Part shown: positions 10,348 to 21,427 of the stretch, piece by piece
Position numbering within the stretch: position 1 is the first letter of the stretch
Layout of the letters: each line of letters opens with the position of its first letter
Source of the DNA: Thamnidium elegans
Taxonomy: Eukaryota; Mucoromycota; Mucoromycetes; Mucorales; Mucoraceae
Assembly (NCBI GenBank): GCA_025201345.1
Contig: JAIXMG010000017.1
Span: 480,001-544,000 of the forward strand
Length of the DNA stretch: 64,000 nucleotides
Direction of reading: 5' to 3'
Program-made: the position numbers and the translations under genes
The notes under the pieces: model-generated
Told to the model about the DNA's origin: nothing
The model's database searches: none
Seen by the model: the letters and a program-made list of their open reading frames with translations, nothing else

Positions 10348-12210
10348 TTTTAAAAAGAAGAAAAAAAAACCCCCCCTTTCCATTTTATTTTTCTAGATGA
10401 AAAATACCTTTTTTTCATACTTTTTTTTTTTTTTTTTTTTTTTATTATTATTATTATATATGGTTGACCCTATAATACTCTTTATTGTCTTTATTCATGA
10501 ACACCTTTATATGCTTATCACACCTCCTTCCCCCTACTCTATCCTCTTCTTTTTCGCATTCGTTGCTTATATGCTTTTATGTTTTCAAAACTTTCAACAA
10601 CAACAAAAAAATTTCATATCATCATCCCTTTTTTTTCATTTTGACATTACCTGTAATTATCAAAAAAAAAAAAAAAAAAAAAAATTAATCCTTATACCTT
10701 TCATTCAGTTTTTTTTTTTTTGCTTGCATTTTTTCTTTAATAAATATACTTTCTCTTGCTTTTTTCTGTCATCTTTAAATATAAAAAAAATCCAAATATT
10801 TGGAATTTAACTCATGATCCTTTTACTGCTCTCTCTTTTTTTTTTATCGTTGGATTACCAAAACTATACTTTGTCAATTGATTAAATTGATGAATCTCTT
10901 TTTTTTTTTTTTTTTTACTGTTTATCAGGAATAAAAAAAGCGGCGTTTTCTCACACATGCTTTTGTTTATTTATCTCTTTTTAAAAAAAATTACAATCAT
11001 CAAAGTTTATTTAAATATGTAAAAGGAGAACCAGAGAGAATGAGAACTAAAAAAAGGAACCCTAAAAGAATAATTTAATAAGTGATTGATAACGAGCATC
11101 AGTATATCCTTATAGAGGGGAGAGGGTAAAAGACCTGGAAGGGAGTATTATATAATATAAATGGAGAATGAAGCAATAAAAAAGGTATAATAGTAAGGAT
11201 AATACAGAACCAAGAACTGCACCTAAAGTTTTTTTTATTAAAGAAAAGGAAATAAGGGTTCTTCTTTTTTTTTAAAAAAAAAAACTTTTTTCTATATAGA
11301 ATAACCGTCATTTTTTTTGTAAGTTATTCTAATGCATCTCGCTTTTTTTCCAGAAGTAAAACCATTTACATCATGCAATAATTCACTAATTTAGCTGCTA
11401 TACATGAACAAATTACATTGGACGTTACTTTATATATAAAAAATCCCTGCTCATTATTACCATGTATTGAAGAAAACCCGCCTTTATGAAATAATTTTAA
11501 ACCTAAATGATAATCCCAGATAGACGCATGCTGTCATTTTTTTTTTTAATGTTATAAATTTAGCTTTCAACCTTACGTTACCATTTAAATGATCTTTAAC
11601 CTTTTTTAGTCACTAAGTTTTTTTTATGATCTGCATGTTTTATAAAAAACAACCGGTTTTTATGATTGGTTAACAAATTAAGAAGCTTTCATCCTGAGAG
11701 AGAGAGAGAGAACCCCTTTCTCTCCCCCAACCCCAACCCCAACCCCCTTTTTTTTTTGTCACATTTCAATATATCCTTGTACAGTTTGACAAAGAGAAAG
11801 AGAGAGAGTAGCTACAACAACAACAACAACAAAAAATGTAGACGCATTATTAACTCGCACGCGATCGTAAGGGGACTCATCTCCCACATAAGTATATCCC
11901 CTCGGGTCAGAGATTCAATAATTTATTATAAACTACATATTGTACCGACTTGTTACTTATAACAAATATTATGTATATTTATATTTTAGAACATTTTTAA
12001 GAAAAAAAAAGTTACCTATATATTGACAGGTACAACCAAAATACAACTAGTCGAGTAAAATAAACCACTGAATATGTAGAAAAAAAGGCGTTTTTTTAGC
12101 TAAAACAAGAAGAGACTTCACCCTGATATAACGGCCTGCGTTATGTTGGGTAATCGTAAAAAAAAAAAAAAGTATTGATTTGGAATAAAAGTCTAGCTTT
12201 TTTAAATTTC

Positions 12211-12242
<32 letters not shown>

Positions 12243-12647
12243 GACAAGAGAAGAATACTCTTCTCTTGCGTTTTTTTTTTTTTTTTCCTTTTCTTTACAA
12301 TGAAACCATCATTGTTGTGCTCAATATGAACTCCTTTTTATGATGCATCATGAAGGGGTCCTTTTTTTTTGTTACTGTTATATATATCCCCCTTCTTCCC
12401 CTTTTAATGTATACACAGTAATAAAAAAAATGAAATCATTACTATCACAGGGTGAAAAATGCATGCACGCCATGCTTGTTGAAAATCAAATTTTTTTGCC
12501 TATTTGAGCCACATACGTGGGAAAAGGGAAACTATAATTGAAGATTACTTCTAGAATACTAATTTCTAAGCAGGTGTCTGAATTAATTCGTGCATATTTT
12601 TCATAGACATTCATAAAGATGTAGCAGTAATAATATATGTATACTAT
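10348..12647. other. 2.3-kb gene-poor interval rich in simple sequence
   Basis: No credible coding region. Poly-T runs occur at about 10422-10443 and 10894-10916, and A-runs at about 10662-10683 and 12215-12242. There are GA repeats at 11696-11710 and 11792-11808, CAA repeats at 11816-11831, and a G-quadruplex-type motif at 11724-11747. Open frames here (10397-10810, 11666-11962) are poly-Phe/Lys or Pro/Asn artefacts of simple sequence. Confidence 0.6.
11724..11747 (-). repeat. G-quadruplex-type motif (four G4-5 runs with TT loops)
   Basis: On the minus strand the sequence is G5-TT-G4-TT-G4-TT-G5, seen on the plus strand as C-runs separated by AA. This is a textbook intramolecular G4 pattern and also equals three TTGGGG units. 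It is flanked on both sides by GA-rich repeats. Confidence 0.8.
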
Positions 12648-13146
12648 TGTTACAAATAGAGTCGTGGTTATTTGTAATATAGGTAATAAGTAAAGTTTAA
12701 AATAAAAGATGTTATTTTATAAGTTCAATAAATTGAAAGTGAGCACCAGGTTTATAGTTGTCCAACTAAGAGAATGTATTATATAAAGATATAATACGTA
12801 GAGAAATAAAATAAAAGAATAATAAGTTTTACAGAGAATTATATAATAAAAGAATATAATTCAAGGGATCTTTATAAGTAAGAAACTGAAATATAGAATA
12901 TAAAAATAGGTGAAAAATAAGATAAGATTTATTTAATAAGAAAAATTATGTGGTATTTATATTCAAAGGTGTCGGTCAGGACATCCTTTGAATCTTGTAA
13001 AATATCTTTGATATCAGGAATAAATATATTCCTTTTGATTCTAAGATGGTTGTAATGGATAAACTTTCTAAACTAAATGTGTTGTTTTTACAATCAGAAA
13101 GAACTAAAAGGTATTGTAAAATAAAAATTAAGTAGATGGAGTAACA
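12648..13146. repeat. Diverged solo LTR relic of the 36-43 kb element family
   Basis: The segment begins TGTTAC and ends GTAACA, the same terminal inverted repeat as the intact LTRs. It contains the family's conserved decamer GTGAGCACCA at 12739-12748 and an ATTCAAGGGATC-like segment corresponding to CCAAGGGAATTC in the intact copy. The rest is too AT-rich and diverged to align by eye. No clear target duplication remains (actat on the left, tatct on the right). Confidence 0.55.
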
Positions 13147-13708
13147 TATCTGATGTTAAATGAAGGATAAACTTTGAATAATAGTGTAAAAATATGATGT
13201 AAAAAGGATAATAAAGGATAATTGACTAGAAAGTGTAACAGAAACTGAGATTAAGAATAAAAAGTAACTAATAAACTGAAATAAAAAATGGAGAATAAAA
13301 TAAAGAATAATTACACTAAAAGAAAAAGGGGTAATTTTGGTTCTGGAATTAAAAGTAATGAAAATGTGTAACAGAAGAAAATAAAAGAGACTTATTGAAA
13401 AGTGATGTGATAATAAACGGAGTGAAAATAATACTTGTTCAGGTAAAGGTTTGTTTAAAATAGGGCTTTAAACTTGTACGATATTCTTCGATTCGTAACA
13501 CTATTCAAAGAAGTATACGACGAAAAAAAAAGGCTTTTTTTGGGGAGGTAGACATTTTATTTTATCAAGTGGGATTTAAGGGCTAGACTGTTAACATATT
13601 TTGGGTCATCAATGTTTTCTTTCTATAAAGTAATGATTCCGAACTTGTTTAAAGGAGACTAAACAAGACTTGTAAACATCTCACGAAATTCAAACAATTG
13701 AAAAAAAT
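13147..13708. other. AT-rich spacer downstream of tRNA-Leu
   Basis: No gene seen. The sequence continues the AAAATAAAR-rich texture of the neighbouring LTR relic and may include further decayed element sequence. The last 20 bp hold the 3' flank of the tRNA-Leu gene. Confidence 0.4.
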
Positions 13709-13791
13709 TGCTGACTGTGAGATTCGAACTCACGCCTCTTGCGAGACCGCAACTTGAGTGCGGCGCCTTAGACCAACTCGGCCAAATCAGC
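13709..13791 (-). tRNA. tRNA-Leu (anticodon CAA)
   Basis: Reading the minus strand, the 7-bp acceptor stem GCTGATT pairs with AGTCAGC (one T-G pair), followed by discriminator A. The D arm has GGCCGAGTTGGTCTAAGGC. The anticodon stem CCGCA/TGCGG encloses loop CTCAAGT, giving CAA. A type II variable arm (GTCTCGCAAGAGGC) and the T arm GTGAGTTCGAATCTCAC follow. At 83 nt with a long variable arm it is a normal leucine tRNA. No intron is seen. Confidence 0.95.
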
Positions 13792-13908
13792 TTATTCATA
13801 TTTTGTCAATCTAAAAAACATTCATAATTTAAAAACCTTAAACCTAAAAGTTCGGCTCGAAGCAATCCGGGCGGTCCGGCGACGGAGAAAATCGAGCTTA
13901 GGCTCAAG

Positions 13909-15000
13909 TAGACCCAAAAGGAAATGAGTTTAATACTGTTCTTTAGCAAAAAAAAAAAAAAAAAAACTAAATATTTGTTTAAACCAATACAATTATCTTT
14001 GACAACAAACAACGTTTCAATTATAAGTATTAAAAGAACTTAGTATACTGTTTTCTTTGGTTTTTATCTTTATTGTTAATTTCTTTTAAATATGTTTGGT
14101 AGCGGCAACTTTAAAAAAAATGGAGGTATTTCTAAAAAGAAACCCGGACCCAAAGTCGGCTCAAAGAGAGATCCTCACACAAATAGTCCTGACCCTAAGC
14201 GTTTGGTAGATCAACCTAATTTACAACAACAGCGACTTGATAAATGACGTTAGTTCAATCCGTACTTACTTATTCTAATACGCTGCAAGAAAACCAACAA
14301 GCGCCCCCCTTTAATATTATCAACTCTGAAGAGGTAATACATACAAACCACTGTTTTTGGTACATACTAATTATTATTACTCATAGGGCCCTAGTTCTTT
14401 GTGTGGCACCGTAGCATAACCCTAATACAGCAACAGTAAGTAGATCAATGATATATATATATATTTATTTAACATGTAACATTCTCATACATTGATGTGT
14501 CTACCATAGAATAATGTAGATAATGATGATTCTACCGAATTAAATATTACTGAAGAAGTAACAATAAAAAAAAAAATTGAAATAGTTAGTAGAGGCACTA
14601 ACATATAAAAATAAGATAATACTTTGTATCGAGCTATTATTGAAAATGAGGAGGGAACTGAAAGTTATGACAAATATATCCAAAATTTCAGTAATGTTAG
14701 TGATATAACTACGTTGAATTCGAAGTATTTGATGAAGAGATTGGCAGAATCACTTCTGGAGATAGTTCGTTGGTAAGCATCTCGTCACTACCACTATAAG
14801 GATTTTAGCGCCAAATGGCTCGCCTTCTGCAGTGTTAGCACCACCTATAAAAAAAAGAAACATTTATAAAGTTTGTAATCGGAATGATTGTGGTGAAAAG
14901 TGTCAGGTAGATGGATTTTGAGGTAGATATGTTGTCGGTCATATCTTTGCTAATATTCCTTGTGACTCTACCAGTTAGTAATGTATAATACAAATATTAT
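13909..15000 (+). pseudogene. Left, truncated copy: 5' part of element gene
   Basis: An ATG at 14092 opens a 51-codon frame starting MFGSGNFKKNGGISKKK, with GPKVGSKRDPHTNSPDPKR and DQPNLQQQRLDK, then TGA at 14245. Further 3', matching stretches of the family continue in shifting frames: EEGTESYDKYIQNFSNVS near 14655-14705, and a cysteine-containing segment KVCNRNDCGEKC near 14870-14910 that looks like the zinc-binding part of the intact gene. No transposase core follows. It is therefore a broken 5' fragment whose arm mirrors the right-hand copy. Confidence 0.6.
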
Positions 15001-15397
15001 TTTACTTTTTAAATAAATAAAAAAAACTAGATATTCAATTTAAATTTGAAGTGATAACACCTTCATAATATAATTACTAAATAGTTATTCCTTTTTCTAT
15101 TTTTCTTAATTATAATAAGTATTAAAAGTAGCGTCTTCTATAAGAAATATTTTTTTAATACGACAAGACCAAAAAAAAAAAAAAAAAAATAAGTATTCCT
15201 ATTACTGTGTAAAAGCCAGCGCATTGTTTCTTTATTTACGTTTACTTAAAGCGGGTGCTAATAAAGAATGAAATCGTTATTAAAATATTGAAATGTGGAC
15301 AACTGTTTTGATTATTTTTTTATTAATACCAACAAAAGGATTGTTGGTAAAAATTATTATAAAATAAAAATTAAAGAAAAAGTAAAGTTTTGGTTTT

Positions 15398-15430
<33 letters not shown>

Positions 15431-15644
15431 GGAGGTGGTAAAACGATAAGCATAAATACTAAATTTAGAAAGTTATAGTTTTAGGAAACAAACAAACTAC
15501 GAAGAAATCCAGAAGCTTCAGGCCAGGATGGCCTTTATTTTAAGCGTATTAGTAAACTATTCGGAATCAACAAGTTACAAAAACGTCTCAACGCTCAAAT
15601 GTTTAGATTATTTGGGTTGGATACCCTGATACAAATTCCCTCGT

Positions 15645-17345
15645 TTAAGCCCCTTCAAGCAATGTAGGTATTGCAGAAATGATAAATTTTGGTTGTGCAA
15701 AATCATCAAGAGATAAACCATTTTTATAACGATCCAGAAGAATACCGGGTATTAAAACTTTGACAACTTCCATTCCAATCAAATATCTACTACCAGGGTA
15801 ACGTAATTCCTGACTTCTCGCTACAGAAGACTCTCTTGATAACATGTCACGTAAGTAGCCTAGAGCAGCAGGGAATGCCCTATCAGCAGAAGACGCATAT
15901 AAGGCAACAAAAGTACCAGTAGGCGTATGCATAATGACCGGTTCTTTAACAGTGATAAGATCCTTTAACTTCTTATATACCTCGAGAGAATTAAAAGCAT
16001 CAACTGCTGCATACTGTATATGCTCAGGCGAAAGTGAGTCCATCTCCCAGTTACTTTTTCTGACACCGGTAGGCTTTAGCAAATTAAGCTTAAGAACTTC
16101 ACCACATATTCTTTGTAAAGAATAGTTTCGTCTTGTAGTCATCTCCTTATCGTAACAGAGCGTTCCAATATCCAACTAGTTAGGACAATTGTTGATATCA
16201 TATTGAGCAAACTTCGCCATATCACTACCGATTTGCCGACCGATTTTCATTATTTTTTTACATACAATTACTTCTCTCAACTTTTCAGGAAAAGTAGTTG
16301 CATCGAAAGAGAATGTTCTGAATAAATATATACTAGTGCCAAAATATATTTGAACAAGAGCAACAGGTATAGGCAAACCAGTTATTCTTACAAAAGGGGG
16401 AGTCCATTCAATATCAAAACCAACACATAATTGAGAATTCTGACCTCTGACTATTTCTAAAATGGAGCCACAAGCAGCATTAATACCTTCCTTAGTATCA
16501 AATATAGTAACACTAATATCAGCAGGAATAGTTACTACAGGAAATCTAGTGTACGGGTTGTTTCTGACCAAAAGCTCAGCTTGTGAAGGGGTAACATGTA
16601 AAACATTTTCTGTAAGCGAAGGTATAACTTCTAAGAATTTTCTATCGCCCATAACATTATCGGTATATGCTCCTTGAGGCATACCAAGATTGTATTTCCG
16701 ATAAATATCCATCATATTGTTGAAGGAAGGCCTTAGACAATTATGGCCTTTTGACGGTACAAGTAACTGCATTCTGATTTCGCCATATTTGTTTAAAACT
16801 GTAAATAATCCATTAAATGTTGAGACGTCGTTAACTTTGCCCATATGCTTGATGATTTTGAAACTATGGTCGAGTTTAAGGATGATGCCGTCAAGTTGTG
16901 ACGTATGTTGATCGATAAAAAGACGATACTCAGAAACCAAAGAACTGTAAACGCAGCTTAAGTAGTTTGATGAGGAGGTATAGCCATTATACTTCATTTT
17001 ATCAAAAAAATCTGAAAATTGATCAAAAAATTGAGGAGATGTTCTGTTTAACAACTGAGAGGCTACTTCAAGCTTAAAGTTGTTAATTCCATTGTAATTA
17101 ACAGACTGAAGCTCGTCAAAATGTTGTGTGCGCAAGTTACGAATTATTTTGCTTAATCTATGAGGTCCAACACTGTGTTGAAACAAAGGGCGCATAATAT
17201 TTGATAAATCCTTGGAGATTCCAGACTTGTGAGTAAGGATGGCAGGAAAAGCTCTTTGATGACCTGGGCTTAGCTGTTTTATCACACTCACTAAATGTTT
17301 TTTTTTACATCCAGTTCTAATGCACCTGCAATTCATGGCCATCAA
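15645..17345 (-). pseudogene. DDE-like transposase fused to DEDDy 3'-5' exonuclease
   Basis: Two open stretches in one frame (17345-16176 and 16175-15645) are separated only by a TAG at 16176-16178. N-terminal part: RCIRTGCKKKH and FPAILTHKSGISKDL, a cysteine-containing region seen in related fungal mobile-element ORFs. Middle: LDHSFKIIKHMG (Asp about 159), NKYGEIRMQLLVPSKGH and AYTDN (Asp about 229) with FLEVIPSL, resembling MULE-type DDE cores; a third acidic residue is not certain. C-terminal: Werner/RNase D-type exonuclease with VGFDIEW (Asp 311, Glu 313), IGSDMAKFA (Asp 375) and, after the TAG, YAAVDAFNSL (Tyr-x3-Asp), so all four DEDDy residues are present. The TAG splits ExoII from ExoIII. 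Likely a mobile-element gene disabled, or needing readthrough, at one codon. Confidence 0.7.
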
Positions 17346-17499
17346 ATAAAAGCAACTAAGGAAAAGTAAGAATATATCAGTAATGATTTTTCTTAAATAT
17401 GCGTATATTTACTATTTAATACGTACTCAAACTGATCAATAATTTTTCTGGTCTTCATCTTCTTTTCTTTCCAAATTCGCAGTTTTACATTCAGGGCAT

Positions 17500-17947
17500 T
17501 TCAAATATATATTTCCTATACCATTAGCTTTCTTGCTGGTGAGGAGCTCAGGGAGCCATATGAATACTCTTGAGTAATAGAAGACGTCCGATTTATTCTG
17601 GTATCGTAATCAAACCCTTCGTATTCAACGTCTACCCAACACATTTCTCGTCGATACTCGGATGGCATAGCTCCTCTTTTTAAACTGCTTTGGATGGAAG
17701 CAAGATATATGTTGATGAAGCTATCTTCAGAAGTGCTTCCCCCCAACCTCTTCATCAGCTGCTTCAAATTCGTCTTCCGCGTATTCTTGTACAATAGGTT
17801 CTTCAACGTAGTTATTACTAACATTACTGAATTTTTGGAAATATTCCTCATCACTTTCAGTTCCTTCTTCAGCATCATCATTTTCGATGGTAGCTTGATT
17901 CAAAGTATTATTCTTTTTTTATTTGTTCGTATCTCTATTATTTCAAG

Positions 17948-17980
<33 letters not shown>

Positions 17981-18755
17981 ACGAAGTATACTTTACCGAG
18001 GAAATGCTATCAGATGTCATATTGATTTTTATTTCTTCAGCAACATTTAATTCAATAGAATCATCATTATCTACGTTATTCTATGGTAAACACATCAATG
18101 TATGAATATTACATGTTTGTAATGGTAAAATAACTATAATTAAATATAATTAGACTATCATTGAAGTAAAAAAAAAGGTGATATCGTTAATCTGAGTTTA
18201 AGGACAAATAAATTACCAATTTGAATTACAAAAGGAAATGTAAATTGATATTACAAGTATAACCAAAAATGGTTGATAGAATATAAGTTTATTAAGAAAA
18301 AGAATAATAAAAGCATAAAGAATAATAAGGATATTAAACAGAGGTTATATTTATTTCTGTTGTCTAAGTATTTATAATGATTTATGAGAATATTACTAAT
18401 TCGGAATATATATGCTGCTATGTAACCTTATTAGTGTAATTCCTTTAAGTCGTTATAGTGTTAAAGACATGTATTATTGATATACTTACCGTTGCAGCAT
18501 TAGTATATTACGAAAGTCTAGGGTATGCATGCATTACCTCTTTTTAGTTAATAATATTATAGAGGGGATCTTGTAGTGTACTGGAAGAACAGGTGCCGAT
18601 TGAAATCATGCCATTTTATCAAGTTGCTGCTGTTGTAAATTAGGTTGATCTACCAAACGCTTAGTGCCAGGTATATTTGCATGAGGATCACTCTTGGGTC
18701 CTGGTTTCTTTTTAGAAATACCTCCATTTTTTTTAGAGGTGTTGCTACCAAACAT
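17500..18755 (-). pseudogene. 5' exons of the right-hand element gene
   Basis: An ATG at 18755 begins MFGSNTSKKNGGISKKKPG, matching the left copy; it lacks the VGSKR residues found there and runs into a TGA after LDKMA. A later stretch reads EEGTESDEEYFQKFSNVSNN and VQEYAEDEFEAADEE near 17850-17740, then a 121-codon frame ends at 17516. Zinc-ribbon-like LKCPECKT is seen at about 17500. Between about 18130 and 18500 the right copy carries roughly 400 bp absent from the left copy, a probable secondary insertion or retained intron. A T-run at 17949-17979 interrupts it. The exon structure could not be fixed. Confidence 0.5.
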
Positions 18756-18945
18756 ATTTAAAAAGAAATTAACAATAAAGAGATAAAAACCAAAGAAAAC
18801 AGTACACTAAGTTCTTTTAATACTTATAATTGAAACGTTATTTGTTGTCAAAGATAATTGTATTGGTTTAAACAAATATTTAGTTTTTTTTTTTTTTTTG
18901 CTAAAGAACAGTATTAAACTCATTTCCTTTTTGGTCTACCGCTAA

Positions 18946-19031
18946 ACTTACAGCGGTTTCTGGCACTATTACTGGCTAACTTACAGCGGTTCCGGTACTA
19001 CCATTGGCTAACTTACAGCGGCTAAGCATTA
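18946..19031. repeat. Three tandem 32-33 bp repeats at element right end
   Basis: ACTTACAGCGG starts at 18946, 18979 and 19011, each followed by a variable TT-CTGG/CCGG-TACTA...TTGGCT segment. The repeats sit just outside the homologous right arm and are absent from the left side. They look like subterminal transposase-binding repeats, but this is inference from position only. Confidence 0.75.
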
Positions 19032-21427
19032 TGATTGGCCAAACACCCCTCTCTACAAGCGTATCGCCAGAGATAGTGTTGCACCACCTTTTTCTTTTTC
19101 TTTCGAATAAACTTAATTACCGTACACTTAAAATATCTTAGTGTTCACTTGTTGGTCTTTCTATGTCCCTTTCTTATCTTTCATTGCATAACTACTATTT
19201 GTATTAAATTACATTTCCTAGTTACCTTTCTAAAGATTCATTGCTGATATACTATTCCAACAGTCTAAAACTATTATTTTAAATAAACTTTACTTTATAC
19301 GATTTTATTATATTACCCTCCCTCTGTCATTTTGTTTGATTATCCCCTTGTTTTAAATAACAAGACGCCTAATACCATTTCGAATAAACTAATAAATAAA
19401 CTACATAACTAAGTTGACAACTATATAGTCTGGTGCTCACTTAAATATACTATTTTTATTATTATTGACTTCGTGTTTTATAATAATATCTTCCCTAAAA
19501 TCTACACTTAAACATAATTTTCCCAAGTTGTATCAATAGTTATATAGTACATATTAAGGAATTAGCACCAGCAATTCACTAAAGCTAATATAAATAATTA
19601 TCTTCCATAGATTCAAATAAAAGCTGAAAACCAATCATAGGACCAATTACTTAGACCTGAACCACTGTACACCAAAAAGAACCACCAAATTAATGCCTGT
19701 GAAAAAAAAGAATAAAAAAAAAGAGTATCAATAAATGTCCGTAATGCTAGCTAGCTTTGAACAGGGTTAATGGCATCAGATAGAATAACAGCAAGTAAGA
19801 GGTAACAAATTATTTCATACGGAGCCGCCTATGAAAACCAAAGTAGCTTAATTATGAAAGAGTACAAAATAAAGAGTGAATAAGAGGGGTTTCGTTTTTA
19901 AGAAAGATGAATTCGTCACAAAAAAACTTATGTTTCAGATGATTGATGCCATCAACAACTTTCTTTTTTGTGAAATTAACACTTCTTTCTTTCGGTATTT
20001 TTTACTTGCACTTTTTAAATTGTAACCATAAAACTAAGTACTCTTTTTATCGAGAAATATCATTAGTATATAAGAAAAGACTATCCTTTTCTTCCTTTCA
20101 ATGTTTTTATTTTTAGTCCAGAGTAAACAAATCATGCAAAATTTACAAATTCGGGCAAAGTTTTTTAAACGGACAGAAACATATATTCAGACTATACGTT
20201 GACTATAACTCTAGTATTTACAGAATACATTCATCCTTTACATGTTAGATGATGAAAAAGCGACAAGAAGTATTATAAGCAAAAAAAAAAGGGTCTATAT
20301 GTGAGTGAAATAATAGTCAATACAACAGGTAATTAAGGTACATGTTTATTAATTTCTATTAGCTGCTTTCGAACTAAATAATCAACAAATGGGGTCTATC
20401 CTTTAGACCTATCTCGGCTTCCCATATGTCTGTCTTCCACTAAGTGTGTTATCGCTACGATTGTTAATTTGTTGACAAGATATGCTTGATGATTTAGCTG
20501 CAGAAAAAGAGAAAAAAGATTGGATTATGATTTTTAAAATACTTTTATTGAAGTAACTTTTATTTAAAACGCGTTTCTCTTGGTTCTTAAAGCAATATCT
20601 TTATAAAAAAAAAGAAAGATACTTCGATACTAATAGGACAACAGACACGAGATGTTTGTCCCATCCGCTCTGTTTCCATCATTGCGGACCCCAACTACTG
20701 TCCGGTACATGCCCAGACTAACTTACTTTAAGCTAAGAACTGTCTCTAAATGTCGCAGTGCAACTGTAACTACAACAGGAGGATACAACTCCATAAGTTT
20801 TTTTACGCAAGCACATGACAGTAACTTCTTCAGATATGAATCTCCGCTTGACAACCTCCAATCACGACATTGGTAATCTTTGAAATAATATAAGGAGGAT
20901 CAGGCTTCAATAATAGATATGGAAGTAAATGATGATGAAGAAAAAGTAAAAATATAGCGCCGTAAAAGAGTTAAAGGTGCATTTATCAAGGATATCTGGT
21001 AAGTAGAATAATTTAAAGAGTATAATAGTGTAAGACATAAAGTTACGAACTGGAATAAAGTAAAATAGACCAAAAAACCGTACGCTCAAAAAAGCAATTG
21101 AAATTTGCAGTAAAATAGTATAGAGTATTATTTCAACACAACTTGTAGTTTTGTTGGGTGCGCCCTGAAAAGAGAACAAAAAGGAGGGCCCCTTTTTTTA
21201 TTAGATTTATTACCCGCCCTTTTTTTCTCTTAAATCGCGCTTTGCGATTTGTAATTACTAAATCAACCTTTTTTTTCTCTTTATCATTTAATGTAACCAT
21301 GATAATTCATTGTAATTTTACCTTGAATACTCATCCATTGTAAGTATTGTATAAATAGTCCATCCTTTTTTTTCTTTAATCATTTTTTTCTTCTTAAAAC
21401 AGTTCTTTCCTTTTATACCTGTTTATA
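19032..21427. other. 2.4-kb interval without a supported gene
   Basis: Around 19190-19560 the minus strand resembles the LTR family of the 36-43 kb element: the decamer appears as TGGTGCTCAC at 19431-19440, followed inward by the AGTTGACAACTATATAG variant of the family's next block. From 19600 to 21427 there are A/T runs and a short open stretch at 20652-20876 with no recognisable features. The region before 21428 is T-rich and probably holds the promoter of the next gene. Confidence 0.45.

Larger units (their letters stand above)
13909..18938. mobile_element. Two tail-to-tail copies of a DDE-exonuclease element
   Basis: The outer arms (about 13909-14770 on plus, about 17700-18938 on minus) are inverted homologues. 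They match closely for about 340 bp from GTAGACC through a conserved ORF start (MFGS... with GGISKKKPGPK), then more loosely. The left copy keeps only the 5' part of the gene and stops near 15000. The right copy continues through a long transposase-exonuclease ORF to 15645. This is best read as two insertions of one family facing each other, one truncated; a single element with long inverted arms is the alternative. A plus-strand remnant near 15520-15665 (FKRISKLFGINKLQKRLNAQ) overlaps the 3' end of the right-hand gene. The exact termini and target duplication were not found. Confidence 0.65.

Noticed and set aside
10397..10810. 137-codon plus-strand ORF
   Set aside because: Mostly Phe/Lys/Leu from homopolymer runs; no domain and no splice context.
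11724..11747. True telomere or chromosome end
   Set aside because: Only three units, unique sequence on both sides and ordinary genes beyond.
11666..11962. 98-codon plus-strand ORF
   Set aside because: Built from GA, CCCCAA and CAA simple repeats; reads as low-complexity sequence without protein features.
13806..14012. 68-codon minus-strand ORF
   Set aside because: Overlaps the element arm boundary and a poly-A/T run; not conserved in the mirrored right arm.
20652..20876. 74-codon plus-strand ORF
   Set aside because: Isolated short frame with no motif, splice partner or repeat relation; noted but not called.
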